A stretch of 64,000 nucleotides of DNA from Fidelibacterota bacterium. GTDB taxonomy: Bacteria; Fidelibacterota; UBA2242; JAFGTP01. Of this stretch, positions 17,628 through 25,528 are shown piece after piece; position 1 is the stretch's first letter, and each line of letters opens with the position of its first letter. The position numbers and the translations under genes were made by a program. Under the pieces are notes generated by a model. That model saw only the letters and a list, made by a program, of their open reading frames with translations. It searched no databases and was not told the DNA's origin. The stretch spans positions 1 through 64,000 of the forward strand of contig JAFGTP010000046.1 in assembly GCA_016934035.1 (NCBI GenBank). Direction: 5' to 3'.

Positions 17628-17845
17628 AAACACTCCTTTTTTTTGTTTGATTAAAACTGTACCAAAAGTAAAATGGAACAGAATATAATAAAAGGGTTTG
17701 ATGAATGTCACAATTTTTAAAAAAAACTTGATTCATGACTAAAAATTTTGCAAGACTATAATAATTAATAAAAAATTAAAATTTTTTTGTTGTTTTTTTT
17801 GTTGTGGGGTTTTAATATTTGTTAAATTATTGAAAAGGAGTGACT

Positions 17846-18187
17846 ATGTTAAGTAAAGAAGAAATTCAGGCAATTAAGAAAAAATTTAATAGCAGAGAAC
17901 CTGTCTGTGAGCAGATGATCAGCCTTTTTTCACTATTATCCAACAAAATCAGATTTCGAATTCTTTGTTTGCTACTCGAAGGAGATTTTTGCGTGACGGA
18001 CATTGTCGATATCATTCAGATTGGAAAAATTTCCAATGTGTCCCAGCAATTGAAACTCTTGACAATGGCCGGTATCATCGATAACCGCAGAGATAAAAAG
18101 CAAATATTTTATCGATTAAAAAATGAAAAAATCAGGGATTTGGTAGCCTTTATTCAGAAAAATTATCTGGATATGAAAAATATTTAA
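17846..18187 (+). CDS. ArsR-family winged-helix transcriptional regulator
   Basis: 113 residues. Typical ArsR/SmtB layout: helix LFSLLSNKIRFRILCLLL, then GDFCVTDIVDII, recognition helix ISNVSQQLKLLTMAGII and wing RRDKKQIFYRL. The position corresponding to the metal-binding E-L-C-V-C-D box reads D-F-C-V-T-D, so one of the two canonical cysteines is missing; a further Cys occurs near the N-terminus (EPVCEQ). The ATG at 17846 has AAGGAG 6 nt upstream, so an in-frame GTG at 17840 is not needed. No adjacent metal transporter or target operon is seen. Divergent from the propeller lipoprotein, which could be its target. Confidence 0.85.
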   Translation: MLSKEEIQAIKKKFNSREPVCEQMISLFSLLSNKIRFRILCLLLEGDFCVTDIVDIIQIGKISNVSQQLKLLTMAGIIDNRRDKKQIFYRLKNEKIRDLVAFIQKNYLDMKNI

Positions 18188-18268
18188 ATCTGTCAATCCA
18201 AGCAATGGGGCTTTGGCAAAGTTCTTAAATCTAGATTCGACACAAATTTTTTAATTGATCCAAAACTC

Positions 18269-18412
18269 AAATGAGGGCGCCTCGAAAACCCGACCGCACT
18301 GAGTAAAATGGAAGAATGATCTTTGAAGTTCAAAGGAATTTTTCTTTAATAGAGTCAGGGTGACAGGGATTAATTTGGTAATTTTTACCGGATTTTAGAA
18401 GCGCCCTCATTC
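18269..18412. repeat. MITE-like element with 22-bp imperfect terminal inverted repeats
   Basis: A 144-bp segment bounded by AATGAGGGCGC (ending at 18280) and its exact complement GCGCCCTCATT (18401-18411). Inward, the match continues with few mismatches (CTCGAAAACC versus the complement of GGATTTTAGAA), giving about 22 bp with 3-4 mismatches. The interior has no ORF. This is the form of a miniature inverted-repeat transposable element. No target-site duplication is clear. It lies in the 680-bp gene-free stretch between the ArsR gene and the antitoxin. Confidence 0.5.
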
Positions 18413-18554
18413 AAATCATAACCCGGAAGGGCTTTTCTTATAGATAAGTTCCTGAAATCAGACGGGACTGCCACGTAAATACTGGGTTTAGTATTGTGAT
18501 GTATAAAGGCTGCATATGGTAGTGTTCGATTTTTATCGAAAGTTCATCGGAATT

Positions 18555-18815
18555 TTACCAGCCATAGAAAGTCTTCAGGAATTTTTGCATCATGGCTGCC
18601 AGGGCCTTATTGCCTGGCATTCCTTTGTATCTTTTAGATTGGTAATTCGGGCCGAAGAAGGCTTTTTTCTTAACCAGTGGTCGGACAATAGTATGCTGAA
18701 GGCGAACACCTTTCTGCCCGTGTGCTGGCAACATTGTGGGCGGAGTACGGTTGGCGAATTGCATTCGCCACCAGTGCTTGTGACGCTTGGGGTGAGCAGA
18801 TAAAAACGGCTTGCC
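18555..18815 (-). pseudogene. IS110/IS116-like transposase remnant (3' end)
   Basis: Only the last ~85 codons are readable. The terminal ~25 residues (RYKGMPGNKALAAMMQKFLK then TFYGW) fit the K-G-x-P-x-x-K-A-L-x-A-x-M-x-K-x-L-K end of IS110/IS116/IS902 transposases. The preceding sequence is of lower similarity and probably scrambled. The upstream part of the gene and the catalytic DEDD domain are absent; the frame runs into the antitoxin promoter. An internal hairpin GGCGAAT/ATTCGCC lies at 18753-18769. GC content is higher than in the adjoining toxin-antitoxin genes. It indicates past insertion activity here. Confidence 0.45.
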
Positions 18816-18828
18816 ATCAACCCATATA

Positions 18829-18846
18829 TAGACTATATTTAGTCTA
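18829..18846. promoter_or_regulatory. Palindromic operator upstream of the toxin-antitoxin pair
   Basis: Inverted repeat TAGACTA-TATT-TAGTCTA, 24 nt before the antitoxin ATG and overlapping the expected promoter. Phd/YefM-type antitoxins bind palindromes in this position to repress their own operon, so this is the probable autoregulatory site. Confidence 0.6.
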
Positions 18847-18869
18847 CTATTAAAAGAGAGAATACTATT

Positions 18870-19160
18870 ATGAAAGCAAGTGAATCTGTAAAACCTATTA
18901 GTTACATAAAAGCAAATGCTTCGAAAATTCTTCAAGAAATTAATGACACCAATAAAATTGTTATTATAACTCAAAATGGAGAAGCAAAGGCAATACTTCA
19001 AGATATAAAACAATATGAACAGCTACAAGATAGTCTCGCTTTATTAAAAATATTGGCGATTAGTAATAAAAATTTAAAGAATAAGAAATCTAAGCCAGTT
19101 TCAGAATCGTTTAATTCAATTAGAAAACGAATTGAACAGGAAAAATTAAATGAAATATAA
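18870..19160 (+). CDS. Phd/YefM-family antitoxin
   Basis: 96 residues. The N-terminal half has the Phd/YefM DNA-binding fold: V-K-P-I-S-Y-I-K-A-N-A-S-K-I-L then a strand-turn I-V-I-I-T-Q-N-G-E-A-K-A-I-L-Q-D. The charged C-terminal tail (SIRKRIEQEKLNEI) would be the disordered toxin-neutralising part. Its end overlaps the toxin start by 11 nt, the usual coupling in type II systems. A palindrome lies upstream. It should repress the operon and bind the ParE-like toxin. Confidence 0.9.
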   Translation: MKASESVKPISYIKANASKILQEINDTNKIVIITQNGEAKAILQDIKQYEQLQDSLALLKILAISNKNLKNKKSKPVSESFNSIRKRIEQEKLNEI

Positions 19161-19473
19161 TATTCATATAATTTCTGATGCTGAAGAAGATATTTTCAGT
19201 ATTTATAAATATGTTGCAATAAATGATTCAGTTGAAAAAGCAGAATATTTAATAAAAAATTTTGAAGATAGGATATATAGATTAGTCTCACTGCCCAATA
19301 GAGGACATTTCCCTCCTGAACTTGAAAGAATAGGCGTTCTAGAATATAGAGAAATACATTTTAAACCCTATAGAATCATTTATTCAATAGAAAATACAAC
19401 TGTTTTTATTCATTGTGTCTTAGATGGTAGAAGAGATTTATCAGACTTGCTGCAGGAAAGATTATTAAGATAA
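19150..19473 (+). CDS. ParE/RelE-superfamily toxin
   Basis: 107 residues of the ParE fold: an N-terminal strand (IHIISDAEEDIFSIYKYVA), helices with N-x-x-D-R-I-Y-R-L-x-x-L-P, then G-x-x-P-P-E-L and the C-terminal sheet Y-R-E-I-H-F-K-P-Y-R-I-I-Y followed by V-L-D-G-R-R-D-L. ParE members inhibit gyrase while RelE members cut ribosome-bound mRNA. The P-x-R-G-x-x-P-P-E-L and Y-R-x-I...Y-R-I-I-Y pattern fits ParE better. It overlaps the antitoxin gene by 11 nt. Full length and apparently intact. Confidence 0.88.
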   Translation: MKYNIHIISDAEEDIFSIYKYVAINDSVEKAEYLIKNFEDRIYRLVSLPNRGHFPPELERIGVLEYREIHFKPYRIIYSIENTTVFIHCVLDGRRDLSDLLQERLLR

Positions 19474-19495
19474 AATTTGCAATTAATGAGCCCCA

Positions 19496-19726
19496 AGTTG
19501 CAACTCATCGTTCCCAATCGGGACAAATCGGTATTGGACCCGGCCTGTCACCAGACCGGAATAATAATAGGGAAATTACTTTTTAGAATATTTTAACCAA
19601 TAGTTGCGATTCTGTCGGATTTTAACAAAAATGCATGATTTTTTTGAGATTTTCCGGGTTGAATCCGGGATGTTTATCCTGTCCTGGGTCATCCATTTTC
19701 CTTTTTATTACCATTCCGGGCATAGA
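19496..19726 (+). repeat. Dispersed repeat, copy A (~230 bp)
   Basis: Begins with the palindrome AGTTGCAACT and continues with TCATCGTTCC, AATCGGGACAAATCGGT, GGACCGGAATAATAATA-like and ACTTTTTAGAATATTTTAA blocks that recur in the same order and orientation at 21589-21816. Estimated identity is roughly 80% by eye with small indels. No intact ORF spans it on either strand. The two copies flank the integrase fossil and the OmpA-family gene. Confidence 0.75.
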
Positions 19727-19931
19727 AATGGAGTATCAAAATTTATTGGTCATAGGAGCGGACTTTCTGGAACCGGGCTGATGAATTCCGTGGTCAGGGA
19801 GGGTCATTATTTTATATTGGCAGGTAGTGTGACGTTGTCCGGGTGTCTTGAGAGTATTTAAGATTCATAGGAGAAAAATATAAAAATTTGGTGATTCAAA
19901 AAATTTTTCAATCAGTCAACAAAATCAAAGA

Positions 19932-20215
19932 ATGAAAGCAATCAAATTCTATTATGAAAAAAAATACTTTATAGACCAAAATAATTTTACACCTTGCATC
20001 GCCCTTAAAAAGAATTTAAATTGCCTAAAGTATTATTTGAAAATGAGGTAAAGAAAATTCTTGATTCTTCTACAAATATTAAACAGATATCTGTATTAAT
20101 GCTAATATTTTGCTGGTTAAAGAAAGCGTGAATTCCTGAATCTTAGCCTATCCGATATTGATTCTGAAAGAATTTTGTCGATGATAAAAGGTAGATATAA
20201 ACAATTGTATTTATA
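19932..20215 (+). pseudogene. Tyrosine recombinase (XerC/D-type integrase) remnant
   Basis: Broken by frameshifts and a stop, yet recognisable pieces occur in order. KAIKFYYEKK (~19932) matches the end of the SAM-like core-binding domain. LPKVLFENEVKKILDSSTNI (from ~20021) matches the start of the catalytic domain. After a frame change, EFLNLSLSDIDSERILSMIK (from ~20131) matches the L-R-x-S-E-x-L-N-L-x-x-x-D-I-D region just past the first catalytic Arg. The Arg itself is lost (LKKA at the shift). The remaining catalytic domain with H-x-x-R and Tyr is missing. It is a fossil of an integrase in the otherwise gene-free stretch 19474-20270. Confidence 0.65.
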
Positions 20216-20270
20216 TACCTGTTACCCAATATAATGAACATAATTAATCTAATTAAAAAAGGATAAAAAA

Positions 20271-21338
20271 ATGAAAATGAAAATTTTTAACTTGGCATTA
20301 ATCAGTTTCTTATTTATGTCAAATTTGATGTATGGTCAGGACAAACTTGTATCTTCTTCTAAATATGATTTCGTTCCGGGGGATCAGGTTTTATTTTATG
20401 AAGATTTTTCTCAGGTTAATATTGGCGATTTTCCTGCATTATGGACAAGCAATGGAAGCGGTGAGGTAAAGACTTTAAATATAGCCGAAGGTAAATGGTT
20501 TCATCTGAACGGAGAAGATGCAGTCTATTGTTTTACAAAGACGATAGCATTTCCTTCCAATTTTATTATGGAGTTTGATTTTGTTCCAGATGCGGAATAT
20601 ACCGACGGAACTGTTTTGACTTTCTATCAGGAAACAGAAGACAGGGAACTCAATGATGACCTCTTTCCCGGGGAAAAGGGGCTACATATCGTAATCGGGA
20701 ATGAATCCTGGCAGACCCAGGGTTATAACAATGAAAACGATGACTGGCTTGAGGGAAAGGGGACGAAAGCAACTGTGGAAATTGAAAAAGTAAATCACAT
20801 AATAATCTGGGTGCAAAACCGAAGGGTTAGAATTTACCATAAAGGAATGAAAGCTGTGGATATGGGAACAAATATTCATACCGGAACCGAATTTAACCGT
20901 TTCAGGTTTTCAGGCTGGGACCGTGCGAGTTTGCCATACATCAGCAATCTAAAAATTACAACAGCTTCACCCGATACGCGCAGTAAATTGATAACCGAGG
21001 GAAAACTGGTGTCTTATGGTATCTATTTCGACTCAGGGAAAGACATTGTAAAACCTGAATCCTACGGAACAATTCATGAAATTGCTACCGTGCTTAAAGA
21101 AAATCCGGAACTCCGAATTAAAATTACCGGGCACACCGACAGCGATGGCGACGATGCAATGAACCTTGATCTATCAAAAAGAAGGGCAATAAATGTAAAA
21201 CAATACCTCGTTACGGAATTTCAAATTGAATCAGGTCGAATTGAATCAGATGGCAAGGGAGAAATCGAACCCATAATGACAAACAATTCACCTCAGAATA
21301 AAGCTAAAAACCGAAGGGTGGAATTTATAAAACTTTAA
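20271..21338 (+). CDS. OmpA-family protein with N-terminal laminin-G-like domain
   Basis: 355 residues with a signal peptide (MKMKIFNLALISFLFMSNLMYG). Residues ~40-235 form a beta-jellyroll of the concanavalin/LamG or DUF1080 type (FYEDFSQVNIGDFPALW, IAFPSNFIMEFDFVPD, NRVRIYHKG-like). Residues ~245-355 are an OmpA C-terminal peptidoglycan-binding domain: ISFDSG-like YFDSGKDIVKPES, then ITGHTDSDGDD, LSKRRAINVKQYL and a terminal N-R-R-V-E-F. It would tie an outer-membrane or periplasmic carbohydrate-binding domain to the cell wall. AAAAGGAT lies upstream. It is flanked on both sides by copies of the 230-bp repeat, so it may have arrived with, or been duplicated near, mobile sequence. Confidence 0.85.
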   Translation: MKMKIFNLALISFLFMSNLMYGQDKLVSSSKYDFVPGDQVLFYEDFSQVNIGDFPALWTSNGSGEVKTLNIAEGKWFHLNGEDAVYCFTKTIAFPSNFIMEFDFVPDAEYTDGTVLTFYQETEDRELNDDLFPGEKGLHIVIGNESWQTQGYNNENDDWLEGKGTKATVEIEKVNHIIIWVQNRRVRIYHKGMKAVDMGTNIHTGTEFNRFRFSGWDRASLPYISNLKITTASPDTRSKLITEGKLVSYGIYFDSGKDIVKPESYGTIHEIATVLKENPELRIKITGHTDSDGDDAMNLDLSKRRAINVKQYLVTEFQIESGRIESDGKGEIEPIMTNNSPQNKAKNRRVEFIKL

Positions 21339-21433
21339 ACAAAATACTGCACAAATAGACTTTTGAAAAAAATGAAGAATGTGCAAGTGTCAATATAAAT
21401 CAAAGGATGACAATGTGTAACACAGGGTCTAGT

Positions 21434-21526
21434 GCCTGCGGGTTTCAGAGGTAAGCGAGCCGATGTGGCTCGTAAAATAAATCGGTATAAACTGACTTGA
21501 AAATCGCTTCGTAAACCCGCACGACA
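21434..21526. repeat. Long imperfect hairpin resembling an attC-like or structured RNA element
   Basis: Nested complementarity: TGCGGGTTT (21437-21445) pairs with AAACCCGCA (21513-21521), and the outer stem extends through GTG/CAC. AAGCGA pairs with TCGCTT inside it. A central hairpin CGAGCC-GATGT-GGCTCG lies at 21456-21472. The overall shape, a ~90-nt folded imperfect palindrome, resembles integron attC sites, but the canonical GTTRRRY core is not seen. It sits in the gene-free stretch 21339-21976 with repeat copy B. Confidence 0.45.
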
Positions 21527-21588
21527 CCATACCTTAAACCGTCAGCAGAAAATAATGAAAAAATTCAAAAGATGAATACCGGACACCC

Positions 21589-21816
21589 AGTTGCAACTCA
21601 TCGTTCCTAATCGGGACAAATCGGTGTTGGACCCGGGCTGTTATCGGACCGGAATAATAATATAGAAATTACTTTTTAGAATATTTTAACGAATAGTAAC
21701 GTTTCTGTTGGATCTTAACAGAAATGAGTGATGTTTTTTAGACAGATTGGGGTGAATCCGGGTGTTTATTCTATTTTGGGTCATCCCTTTTCTTTTTCAT
21801 CACAATTCGGAGCATA
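21589..21816 (+). repeat. Dispersed repeat, copy B (~230 bp)
   Basis: Second copy of the element at 19496-19726, same orientation. Shared blocks include AGTTGCAACTCATCGTTCC, AATCGGGACAAATCGGT, GGACCGGAATAATAATA and AAATTACTTTTTAGAATATT. Divergence is scattered, so it is not a recent duplication. The spacer to the nqrA start (21817-21976) should carry the nqr promoter, but I cannot name its boxes with confidence. Confidence 0.75.
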
Positions 21817-21976
21817 GGCTGGGTTTAAAAATGTGTCTTTGTGGGCTGGGAAGAATATTTATTGGAGAAATACCAGCCGAAGCGCAAATCGTCTTTACAT
21901 AATCAAATTATTTTCTTAAAATTTTTGAAGGGAAAAACCATTTTTCTATAAATATTGAAATGTATAGGAATATAAT

Positions 21977-23314
21977 TTGAAAAATAAAATTTTGCGCTTG
22001 AAGCAAGGGTACGATATCAATATTTCCGATGATTGCTCAGAGGAAATAGTTGAAATTGGCGTTCCCGAAACGGTGGCCGTAAAACCGGTGGATTTCGAGG
22101 GATTAAAATTAAAACCGGTGGTAGAAATTAATACCAATGTCCGAACCGGAGAAGTCCTTGGATTTGATAAAACCAATAAAGCCATTAAACTGACGGCGCC
22201 CTTTTCCGGCCGCGTTGTTGCCATCAACCGGGGAGAGAGAAGAGTGATCACGGAAATTGTGATTAAGACCAATGAAAAAGTAGGTTCTGTGTCCTTTCAA
22301 ATTCCTACCGGGATGACGAGGGAAAAAATACTGGAACTGTTGATGGAATCAGGCCTCTTTTTGTTGCTGAAGCAGCGCCCTTTCAATGTTACTGCAAATC
22401 CGGACAGGGTTCCCAGGGATATTTTTATTTCCGCTACCGACACATCACCAATGGCGCCGGACCTGGAGTTGATTCTGAAGGGTAATGAGGAGGCTTTCCA
22501 GACAGGATTGTCCATTCTGTCGCAACTGACTTCCGGAAAATTACATGTGTCCGCCGCAACCCCAAAAGGGGCGGCTTTTGAAAGCTTCAGGGATGTTGAT
22601 TTTCATCTCTTTGAAGGAAAACATCCGGCTGGAAATGTAGGGGTCCAAATTCATCACCTTCAGCCCGTTCTCAGCCGGGAGGATGTGGTCTGGACCATTG
22701 GCGTCCAGGGCGTCATTCTGATCGGTAAACTTTTTACCCGCGGTCAGATCGATCCGCAAATTTTGGTCAAGGTCAGTGGCCCCGCTGCGGTTGAAAAAAA
22801 ATATTTTCGGACCTGTCTGGGCGCCACTGTTTCCGGTTTTGTCAAGAGTGAAGATAATGCCCGCATTATTTCCGGTAATATTCTGACCGGGCGACAAATT
22901 TCCCCAGATGGGTTTGTGGGTTATTTTGACAATCTGGTTTCCATAATACCGGAAGCAGCGGGCTATGAATTTTTCGGCTGGATTGCGCCCGGCCTGAAAA
23001 AACTCAGTATTTCCCGGTCTTTTCTCTCAACCTTGCTTCACGTCAGAAAACCCTTTGGCCTGACCACCCGAAAGCACGGCAGTGAACGCGCTTTTGTTGT
23101 GTCCGGCCTTTATGAGAAATATTTACCCATGGATATTTTCCCGGTCCATTTGATGAAATCCATCATTATCGGGGATATCGAAGAAATGGAGCAACTGGGA
23201 ATTTATGAGGTAGTCGAAGAAGATGTGGCGCTATTGGAATATATCTGTCCATCAAAAATAGAATGGCAGGAAAACCTGCGGCAGGGTATCAGGCTGATTT
23301 TGAAGGAAGGCTGA
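21977..23314 (+). CDS. nqrA: Na+-NQR subunit A
   Basis: 445-residue peripheral cytoplasmic subunit of the Na+-translocating NADH:quinone oxidoreductase, which couples NADH oxidation by quinone to Na+ export. The family start (ILRLKQGYDINI) is followed by a barrel-sandwich hybrid (IKLTAPFSGRVVAINRGERR) and the Rossmann-like and SLBB-like regions through the C-terminus (QLGIYEVVEEDVALLEYICP). Length matches the family. The start codon is TTG with AGGAA 6 nt upstream; there is no ATG nearby that keeps the conserved N-terminus. First gene of the nqr operon. It is followed 40 nt later by a dihydroorotate-dehydrogenase-like gene rather than nqrB. Confidence 0.95.
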   Translation: MKNKILRLKQGYDINISDDCSEEIVEIGVPETVAVKPVDFEGLKLKPVVEINTNVRTGEVLGFDKTNKAIKLTAPFSGRVVAINRGERRVITEIVIKTNEKVGSVSFQIPTGMTREKILELLMESGLFLLLKQRPFNVTANPDRVPRDIFISATDTSPMAPDLELILKGNEEAFQTGLSILSQLTSGKLHVSAATPKGAAFESFRDVDFHLFEGKHPAGNVGVQIHHLQPVLSREDVVWTIGVQGVILIGKLFTRGQIDPQILVKVSGPAAVEKKYFRTCLGATVSGFVKSEDNARIISGNILTGRQISPDGFVGYFDNLVSIIPEAAGYEFFGWIAPGLKKLSISRSFLSTLLHVRKPFGLTTRKHGSERAFVVSGLYEKYLPMDIFPVHLMKSIIIGDIEEMEQLGIYEVVEEDVALLEYICPSKIEWQENLRQGIRLILKEG

Positions 23315-23354
23315 TGACGATAAGTGTAAAAATTTTTATAAAGCGGGAGGAAAA

Positions 23355-24335
23355 ATGGACTTGAAAACGACTTATATGGGAATGGAACTCAAAAATCCAA
23401 TCATTGTGGCAAGCAGCAGTCTGTCCAAAACATTGGACGGAATTCAAAATATTGTGGACAGTGGCGCTGGCGCCGTCATTCTCAAATCCCTGTTTGAAGA
23501 GCAGATTTCTGCCCAAACCCAGCAATTGGAACAGCATCTCTATAGCGGTGCTCATGCCGAAAGTCTTGATTATATTCGAAATTACAGCAAAGAGCACAGT
23601 TTGGATGAATATTTGGATCTATTGGAAGCAGCCAAAAAAATGGCTTCGATACCCATTATTGCCAGTCTGAATTGTGTCAGTGCCCGGGAATGGACGGATT
23701 TTGCCACCCGGATCGAAAATCATGGGGCTGATGCCCTGGAATTAAACATTGCTTTGAATAATTATGATCCGAAAACAAGCGGTGAAGTCATCGAAGCCCG
23801 ATATCTGGAAATTGTGGAAAAAATAATGGCCAAAGTTTCGATACCCGTATCTGTCAAACTGGGGCCTGGTTTTTCATCTCTGGCCCATTTTGCCCGGCGG
23901 CTGGTCAATCGGGGCGTCAAAGCTCTGGTCCTTTTCAACCGGTTTTATCAAAGCGACATCGATATTGAAAAAATGGAATTGACCTCGGCCTCTCCTTTCA
24001 GTTCGCCCAAAGAGTATTATCTTTCCTTGCGCTGGATTGCCAATCTCTCTGGCGTCGTCGAATGTGATTTTTCAGCTTCAACGGGAATACATGACGGGCC
24101 GACTGCCATCAAATTATTGCTGGCCGGTGCCCAGACGTTGCAGGTTTGCTCCACACTCTATGCAAACAAGTTGGTCCGGGTGCAGGAAATGTTGTCATTT
24201 ATGGAAATCTGGATGAAAACCCATCATTATGATTCAATGGCATCCTTTCAGGGTAAATTAAGCCGGCTGCAATCTGATCATCCTGAAAAATATGATCGGC
24301 TGCAATATATCAAGGCGCTGACCGGAATCGAATAG
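23355..24335 (+). CDS. Dihydroorotate dehydrogenase-like flavoprotein inside the nqr operon
   Basis: 326-residue FMN-dependent TIM barrel of the DHODH-like family (the type annotated as dihydroorotate dehydrogenase-like protein). Visible features: LKNPIIVASSSLSKTLDGI, the second strand AVILKSLFEEQI, the E-L-N-I-A-L-N-N strand in place of the classic E-L-N-x-S-C-P-N, V-S-V-K-L-G-P, and phosphate-binding G-I-H-D-G...V-C-S. The changed N-I-A-L-N-N motif departs from true PyrD and suggests another substrate. A good Shine-Dalgarno (GGGAGG) precedes the ATG. It sits between nqrA and nqrB on the same strand with short gaps, so it is co-expressed with the Na+ pump. A quinone- or NADH-linked reaction is possible; the substrate is unknown. 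Confidence 0.8.
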   Translation: MDLKTTYMGMELKNPIIVASSSLSKTLDGIQNIVDSGAGAVILKSLFEEQISAQTQQLEQHLYSGAHAESLDYIRNYSKEHSLDEYLDLLEAAKKMASIPIIASLNCVSAREWTDFATRIENHGADALELNIALNNYDPKTSGEVIEARYLEIVEKIMAKVSIPVSVKLGPGFSSLAHFARRLVNRGVKALVLFNRFYQSDIDIEKMELTSASPFSSPKEYYLSLRWIANLSGVVECDFSASTGIHDGPTAIKLLLAGAQTLQVCSTLYANKLVRVQEMLSFMEIWMKTHHYDSMASFQGKLSRLQSDHPEKYDRLQYIKALTGIE

Positions 24336-24364
24336 CCGGTAAATATTTATATTTTAGGAAATTC

Positions 24365-25528
24365 ATGTTAAGATTTTTGCAAAAATTCAAAACGCATTTC
24401 GAAGAAAAAGGGAAATTGCACCGATTTTACCCGGTTTATGAAATGGTTGAAGCAATCCTCTTTGTACCGCCGGCGCGAACCCAAAAAGGGGCCCATGTGC
24501 GGGACGCCATGGATATGAAACGGGTCATGTTCCTGGTCGTCATCGCCGGTGTTCCGGCCTTTCTGTTTGGCATTTTCAATACCGGATATCAGCATTTTCT
24601 CTCGGCCGGCCTAAAGGCAACGACCGGAGAAATTATTCTGAAAGGTCTGCTGATTGTATTGCCCATTTATATGGTCACGCTGGCTGTCGGAGCGGTCTGG
24701 GAAATTCTCTTTGCGGTGGTGCGCAGGCACGACGTCTATGAAGGGTTCCTGGTGACCAGTTTTCTCATTCCGATGATCCTGCCGCCGACGATACCGTTAT
24801 GGCAGGTGGCCGTAGCCACTTCTTTTGGCATTGTCATTGGCAAGGAGGTTTTTGGGGGTGTTGGCATGAATATTTTTAATCCGGCGCTGGTGACCAGGGC
24901 TTTTCTCTTTTTCGCCTATCCGAAATCCATTTCCGGCGATTCGGTCTGGACTTTGTTTTCTCAACAAATTGTGGATACTTACACCACAGCCACGCCGCTG
25001 GCAGTCGTCAGTGAAGTTCACAGCGGGACGTCGGTCAGTTTTCTGGCTGAAAAAGGCTACAGCTTCTGGCAGATGTTTTTGGGCTTGATCCCCGGCAGTA
25101 TCGGTGAAACCTCCACCCTGGCCATTTTAGGGGGAGCAGCCTTTTTAATCATCACCGACATAGCCAGTTGGCGGATCATGCTGGGGGTCTTTCTGGGTGG
25201 ATTCGCCATCACAACCCTGTTCAATATTCTGGCGCCAAACCCGGACCATGTGCTGGCCCTGCCTTTTCATTACCAGGCGGTCATGGGCGGATTTGCTTTT
25301 GGCGCAGTTTTTATGGCCACGGATCCAGTCAGTGCCGCCGATACGAATTTGGGTAAATACATCTACGGTTTTTTGATTGGAGTCTTGGCGCTGGTGATTC
25401 GAAACCTGAATCCGGCCTATCCGGAAGGAATGATGCTGGCTATTTTATTGATGAATCTTTTTGCACCGCTGATTGATTATTTTGTGGTTTCAATCCATAA
25501 AAAAAGGAGGATGAAACGTGCAAGATAA
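24365..25528 (+). CDS. nqrB: Na+-NQR subunit B
   Basis: 387-residue integral membrane subunit with about ten helices that carries covalent FMN and takes part in Na+ transport and quinone binding. Conserved parts: V-R-D-A-x-D-x-K-R, G-G-x-G-M-N-I-F-N-P-A-L-V-T-R-A-F, and D-T-Y-T-T-A-T-P, where Thr210 matches the flavinylated threonine of the family. The C-terminus reads RRMKRAR and overlaps the nqrC start by 11 nt. Flavin attachment requires ApbE, which is not in this window. Length is typical. Confidence 0.96.
   Translation: MLRFLQKFKTHFEEKGKLHRFYPVYEMVEAILFVPPARTQKGAHVRDAMDMKRVMFLVVIAGVPAFLFGIFNTGYQHFLSAGLKATTGEIILKGLLIVLPIYMVTLAVGAVWEILFAVVRRHDVYEGFLVTSFLIPMILPPTIPLWQVAVATSFGIVIGKEVFGGVGMNIFNPALVTRAFLFFAYPKSISGDSVWTLFSQQIVDTYTTATPLAVVSEVHSGTSVSFLAEKGYSFWQMFLGLIPGSIGETSTLAILGGAAFLIITDIASWRIMLGVFLGGFAITTLFNILAPNPDHVLALPFHYQAVMGGFAFGAVFMATDPVSAADTNLGKYIYGFLIGVLALVIRNLNPAYPEGMMLAILLMNLFAPLIDYFVVSIHKKRRMKRAR

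Noticed and set aside
18516-18803. 95-codon plus-strand ORF
   Set aside because: Antisense to the IS110-like remnant, whose minus-strand C-terminal motif is the better reading.
19604-19861. 85-codon plus-strand ORF
   Set aside because: Lies across the end of repeat copy A and is not kept in copy B; no ribosome site.
21434-21526. Canonical integron attC site
   Set aside because: Folding is suggestive, but the GTTRRRY core and an adjacent integron integrase are missing; kept only as a structured element.
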